From Syntrophaceae bacterium UBA4778 (GTDB taxonomy: Bacteria > Desulfobacterota > Syntrophia > Syntrophales > UBA4778), in assembly GCA_002403175.1 (NCBI GenBank), contig DHHG01000311.1, positions 1 through 17,026 on the forward strand: a stretch of DNA of 17,026 nt. Reading direction: 5' to 3'. The notes below the pieces were generated by a model. It had not been told where the DNA came from. It saw only the letters and a program-made list of their open reading frames with translations, and did not search any database. A program made the position numbers and the translations under genes. Below, piece after piece: positions 15,265 to 17,026 of the stretch; within the stretch, counting starts at the first letter, position 1; each line of letters starts with the position of its first letter.

Positions 15265-15325
15265 GCACAACCCGTCGCTCAAGCCGATCGCCGCTTCGCG
15301 GCTCCGGCTTAGCTTTTCGTTAAAA
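15265..15325 (+). other. attC recombination site 1
   Basis: 61 bp. Left core GCACAAC (15265-15271) and right core GTTAAAA (15319-15325) flank a hairpin. The inner left arm GCTCAAGCCG pairs with CGGCTTAGC, leaving exactly one unpaired base in the left arm, the hallmark of attC sites that sets recombination polarity. The centre GCCGCTTCGCGGC forms the tip. From memory the inner part closely resembles attC of aadA cassettes. The core sites are less canonical than those of site 3, and the right core runs into the ATG of the next gene. Confidence 0.7.
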
Positions 15326-15846
15326 TGAAATTGAAAGCAATAGAAGCATATAAGATACTAAATGATATTCTTGCGGACTTGGTGATCGGCACAAGATCAG
15401 TTGAACATTTATTTAATCTTCTGCAATCTGTGCCAAGAGATGAGTCATATAAAATTGGGGTTACACGCCTGTGTGCTTTTCACATTATTCTTTCACTGAC
15501 TAAGTATATCGAATTTTATCAACATTATAAAAACGTTATTCCGGTAGAAGTTAGGGGCTCATGTAAGGATTTGATGAAGAATTTAAAAAACAAAAAAATA
15601 GTAGAATTCAGAAACAAAGTAGTTGGACATGTATGGGATAAAGATAAAAGAGCGCCAATTACAGATGAAGAACACGATAACTATATAAAGCAGATTTACG
15701 GGGGTAATTTCGAGTCATTTCTTCTTTGGGTCAATAATCCTGGTAATAATATTTATCCCAAGACGGTTGTATCAATTGTTGAGTATACAAAAAACAAAAT
15801 TGCAAAGGACTATAGTATTATTGATGCAGAGGTATTTAAAAACTAA
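15325..15846 (+). CDS. Unknown cassette protein with HEPN-like RNx4H motif
   Basis: 173 residues, probably all-helical and cytoplasmic. EFRNKVVGHVWD (94-105) contains R96-N97-x4-H102, i.e. the R-x4-6-H pattern with Asn after Arg typical of HEPN ribonuclease domains. Several helices before it (residues 5-35 and 44-70) would supply the rest of a HEPN four-helix core. HEPN proteins often act as RNA-cleaving toxins or phage-defence effectors, but a fold assignment from one motif is tentative. The ATG abuts the right core of attC1 and the stop is five bases before attC2, so it is the only gene of its cassette. It is strongly AT-biased compared with the mqn genes. Confidence 0.7.
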   Translation: MKLKAIEAYKILNDILADLVIGTRSVEHLFNLLQSVPRDESYKIGVTRLCAFHIILSLTKYIEFYQHYKNVIPVEVRGSCKDLMKNLKNKKIVEFRNKVVGHVWDKDKRAPITDEEHDNYIKQIYGGNFESFLLWVNNPGNNIYPKTVVSIVEYTKNKIAKDYSIIDAEVFKN

Positions 15847-15851
15847 TTTTG

Positions 15852-15907
15852 TTTTAACAAAATCAATACACCCGATCGCTGCACTCCGGGTGATTTTTTC
15901 GTTGGGC
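15852..15907 (+). other. attC recombination site 2
   Basis: 56 bp. Left core TTTTAAC (15852-15858) and right core GTTGGGC (15901-15907, a perfect GTTRRRY). The arm AATACACCCG pairs with CGGGTGATT with exactly one extra base (A) in the left arm. The hairpin is followed by six T, so it may also act as a terminator for the gene before it. Confidence 0.7.
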
Positions 15908-16018
15908 TAAGAATATTAAAGCTTGGAGCTGAGGGTAACAATCGAAGTACATGTCGAAATCTTGTTTGGATTGGGAGTGATGGCATTCGCGATGATTCAA
16001 TTCGTTAAGGAGGTCGTT

Positions 16019-16111
16019 ATGAACAATTCATGCGTAAATTCATGCGTTTGGTGCGGGGTGGCGTTTCTGCGAGGCCATGGTGGGACACTTCCAATCCAAA
16101 TGAGAGATTAG
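16019..16111 (+). CDS. Candidate 30-residue Cys-rich miniprotein (CxxxCxxC)
   Basis: The ATG at 16019 is preceded by a strong Shine-Dalgarno AAGGAGG (16007-16013) at five bases. The product begins MNNSCVNSCVWCGVAFLRG and has three cysteines, C5, C9 and C12, spaced CxxxCxxC. The first two sit in an exact NSCV duplication coded by an 11 bp direct repeat. In-frame codons extend upstream to a TTG at 15923 that would add a hydrophobic segment (VEILFGLGVMAFAMIQFV), but without a good ribosome binding site. The 3' part overlaps a tRNA-like sequence, which argues against both being functional. No family is recognised. Coding status is uncertain. Confidence 0.3.
   Translation: MNNSCVNSCVWCGVAFLRGHGGTLPIQMRD
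16025..16047 (+). repeat. Tandem 11 bp direct repeat
   Basis: AATTCATGCGT occurs at 16025-16035 and again at 16037-16047 (period 12). In the frame of the small ORF it encodes NSCV twice. Confidence 0.8.
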
Positions 16112-16175
16112 CATTTGCCGAGATGGCTGCCTGTTCCAGGAGAAACGTAGAAAGGTTCGAGTCCTTTCCCTCGCA
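16069..16175 (+). other. tRNA-like sequence (perfect T arm, six acceptor pairs), non-standard or decayed
   Basis: The 3' part reads as a tRNA end: T stem AAAGG (16151-16155), loop TTCGAGT, CCTTT (16163-16167), then CCCTCGC and discriminator A (16168-16175), as in tRNA-Leu. GCGAGG (16069-16074) can pair with CCTCGC. In between are a TGG/CCA D-like stem (16078-16093), a hairpin CAAATG/CATTTG (16097-16117) and CCTG/CAGG (16130-16140). The 107-base length, a nine-base middle loop with no usable anticodon and the absence of CCA rule out an ordinary tRNA. It may be a tRNA relic, an integrase attachment scar or a tRNA mimic. Confidence 0.3.
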
Positions 16176-16198
16176 TCAATTTATTTAGAGGTATGAGT

Positions 16199-16405
16199 AT
16201 GGATAATGAAAAATGGTGGTTTGGGTTTCGTCAAACCTCACCGAAGCCTCCAGGCCAGGCAATAGCCTGTGGCCCATTTGGTTCATATGACGAAGCCAAA
16301 GGGGAAAGAGAAAGATCAAAAGCATGGGATTGTGAAGTGTCAATTCCATACTCTGCTACTTCAAAAGAAGAGGCAGATGAAAAAGCAAAACAGTTTTTGT
16401 CGTGA
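16199..16405 (+). CDS. Small unknown cassette protein
   Basis: 68 residues from the ATG at 16199, chosen because AGAGG lies about seven bases upstream; an in-frame ATG two codons earlier (16193) is too close to it. The sequence starts MDNEKWWFGFRQ, has a Pro-rich turn (SPKPPGQ) and a Gly/Phe segment (CGPFGSYDEAKGER), and ends in an acidic-basic helix (KEEADEKAKQFLS). It is hydrophilic, without membrane or signal segments. No family is recognised. The stop is 15 bases before attC3, consistent with a cassette gene, and it shares its cassette with the upstream tRNA-like and Cys-rich sequences. Confidence 0.6.
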   Translation: MDNEKWWFGFRQTSPKPPGQAIACGPFGSYDEAKGERERSKAWDCEVSIPYSATSKEEADEKAKQFLS

Positions 16406-16420
16406 ATGAATGCTGAAGTG

Positions 16421-16482
16421 GCCTAACAAGTCAAATTGACTCGGATAGCAAAAAGCATCCGGTTATTCTGCGGCTGTTGGGC
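16421..16482 (+). other. attC recombination site 3
   Basis: 62 bp and the most canonical of the three. Left core GCCTAAC (16421-16427) and right core GTTGGGC (16476-16482) both fit RYYYAAC/GTTRRRY and are nearly complementary. The inner arm ACTCGGAT pairs with ATCCGGT once a single extrahelical T is excluded. The loop is A-rich. Confidence 0.8.
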
Positions 16483-16520
16483 GAAATGTAATATATCTTA
16501 TCTGGTGAGTTGAACATAAA

Positions 16521-17006
16521 ATGACAGAAAACTCTTATCATTATCTTTTTCTAGGAGGTGAAAGTACAAGCGACTTTAACCAACAGATGTTTAAGCTCAG
16601 CCAGCAACCAACACATTGGGTTTCAAAAGGAATGCATTTAAAACGGGATGCAGGCATTTTTTACGAAGCAAATGAATCTGTTAGGCTATTTATCGTTTCT
16701 GAGCTTGAAAAGGCTAACTTCACCTTTTCCAGATTTTATCGTTGGCAGCTTCAGGATGGCATCAATAAAATCCTGTCGAATAGTCAGAATAGTTATTTAC
16801 CCGATTTCGACACATACTATCTATTAATGCATCTCTCTTTGGAAAATCTATTTAAAGGCATCTGGCTAGATAAGTTTCCGGAGAATATTGGATTCAATAA
16901 ACTCCCCAAAGCACTCAATACCCACGATCTGGTTCGTTTGGCTGGCGATGTTGAATTGCAGTTATCTGAACAGCAAAAGGCATTATTATCGAAACTCACG
17001 GCGTAA
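16521..17006 (+). CDS. Unknown cassette protein, possibly HEPN-like and truncated
   Basis: 161 residues, cytoplasmic. The second half (FDTYYLLMHLSLENLFKGIWL, then LNTHDLVRLAGDVELQLSEQQKALLSKLT) resembles the helical pattern of HEPN-domain proteins, in which a His-Asp-Leu helix is followed by an acidic helix. As I recall, related proteins continue past this LLxxLT helix, whereas here a TAA follows two codons later, so the C terminus may be lost. No typical R-x4-6-H motif is visible. The ATG is 39 bases after attC3 with a weak ribosome binding site. It belongs to a cassette whose 3' attC would lie beyond the window. Confidence 0.55.
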   Translation: MTENSYHYLFLGGESTSDFNQQMFKLSQQPTHWVSKGMHLKRDAGIFYEANESVRLFIVSELEKANFTFSRFYRWQLQDGINKILSNSQNSYLPDFDTYYLLMHLSLENLFKGIWLDKFPENIGFNKLPKALNTHDLVRLAGDVELQLSEQQKALLSKLTA

Positions 17007-17026
17007 GCTCCCCTGTCAAGCAGACA

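Larger units (their letters stand above)
15265..16482 (+). mobile_element. Integron gene-cassette array without an adjacent integrase (CALIN-like)
   Basis: Three attC-like sites (15265-15325, 15852-15907, 16421-16482) separate short + strand ORFs. Using the usual G/TT cleavage in the right core site, two complete cassettes span about 15320-15901 and 15902-16476. A partial cassette lies on each side. Where an integrase would sit, on the opposite strand 5' of the array, there is cstA instead. The DNA is visibly AT-richer than the mqn genes, and codon use changes with it. Integron ancestry rests on site structure, not on an integrase. Confidence 0.7.

Noticed and set aside
15866..15900. Reading the hairpin plus T tract as only a Rho-independent terminator
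   Set aside because: The hairpin has a single extrahelical base and is followed at once by GTTGGGC, with an AAC core on the left, which fits attC better. A dual role remains possible.
16069..16175. Calling a functional tRNA-Leu
   Set aside because: It is too long, has no valid anticodon loop or T33, a mismatch at the seventh acceptor pair and no CCA.

Overview
The window looks like a chromosomal segment of an anaerobic deltaproteobacterium-type organism (Desulfobacterota, possibly a Syntrophales-like syntroph). This is an inference from the futalosine-type menaquinone genes, their company and the moderate GC content; no rRNA or other taxonomic marker is present.

Region 1 (1-5357, + strand) opens with the tail of an unrecognised gene that overlaps, by ATGA, an exported CDA-fold deaminase. 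A good sigma70-type promoter (873-901) then leads into mqnE-mqnA-mqnC-mqnD-mqnB. These genes are almost all joined by ATGA stop/start overlaps and encode the soluble part of the futalosine menaquinone pathway, from chorismate to 1,4-dihydroxy-6-naphthoate. Region 3 (9661-12961, + strand) holds the rest: a UbiA-type prenyltransferase (mqnP), the flavin prenyltransferase UbiX and a UbiD-type decarboxylase, again with ATGA overlaps. The aminofutalosine deaminase, the final methyltransferase and the polyprenyl diphosphate synthase are not evident here, unless the exported deaminase fills the first role.

Region 2 (5588-9660) separates the two menaquinone blocks. It contains two paralogous lipoproteins. 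The first carries a caspase-like protease domain (His339/Cys396) between a shared N-terminal domain and a shared C-terminal tandem SHOCT-like repeat. The second has the same ends without the protease. A RelE-type toxin/ribbon-helix-helix antitoxin pair follows on the minus strand with its own promoter and an inverted-repeat operator candidate. After that comes a gene-poor stretch with one strong Rho-independent terminator. A CstA-family transporter (13023-14864, minus strand) converges on the UbiD gene.

Region 4 (14937-17026) changes character: it is AT-richer, all + strand, and made of small unfamiliar ORFs separated by three 56-62 bp sites. I read these as integron attC sites, because each has GTT-type core sites around an imperfect hairpin whose long arm carries exactly one extrahelical base. 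No integrase gene lies next to the array, since cstA occupies the 5' side, so within this window it is a CALIN-like cassette cluster. Its cargo includes a SEC-C zinc-motif miniprotein, a protein with a HEPN-like RNxxxxH motif, a short Cys-rich ORF overlapping a tRNA-like fold, a 68-residue unknown, and a second, possibly truncated, HEPN-like protein. This array and the caspase lipoprotein pair are the least ordinary parts of the window.
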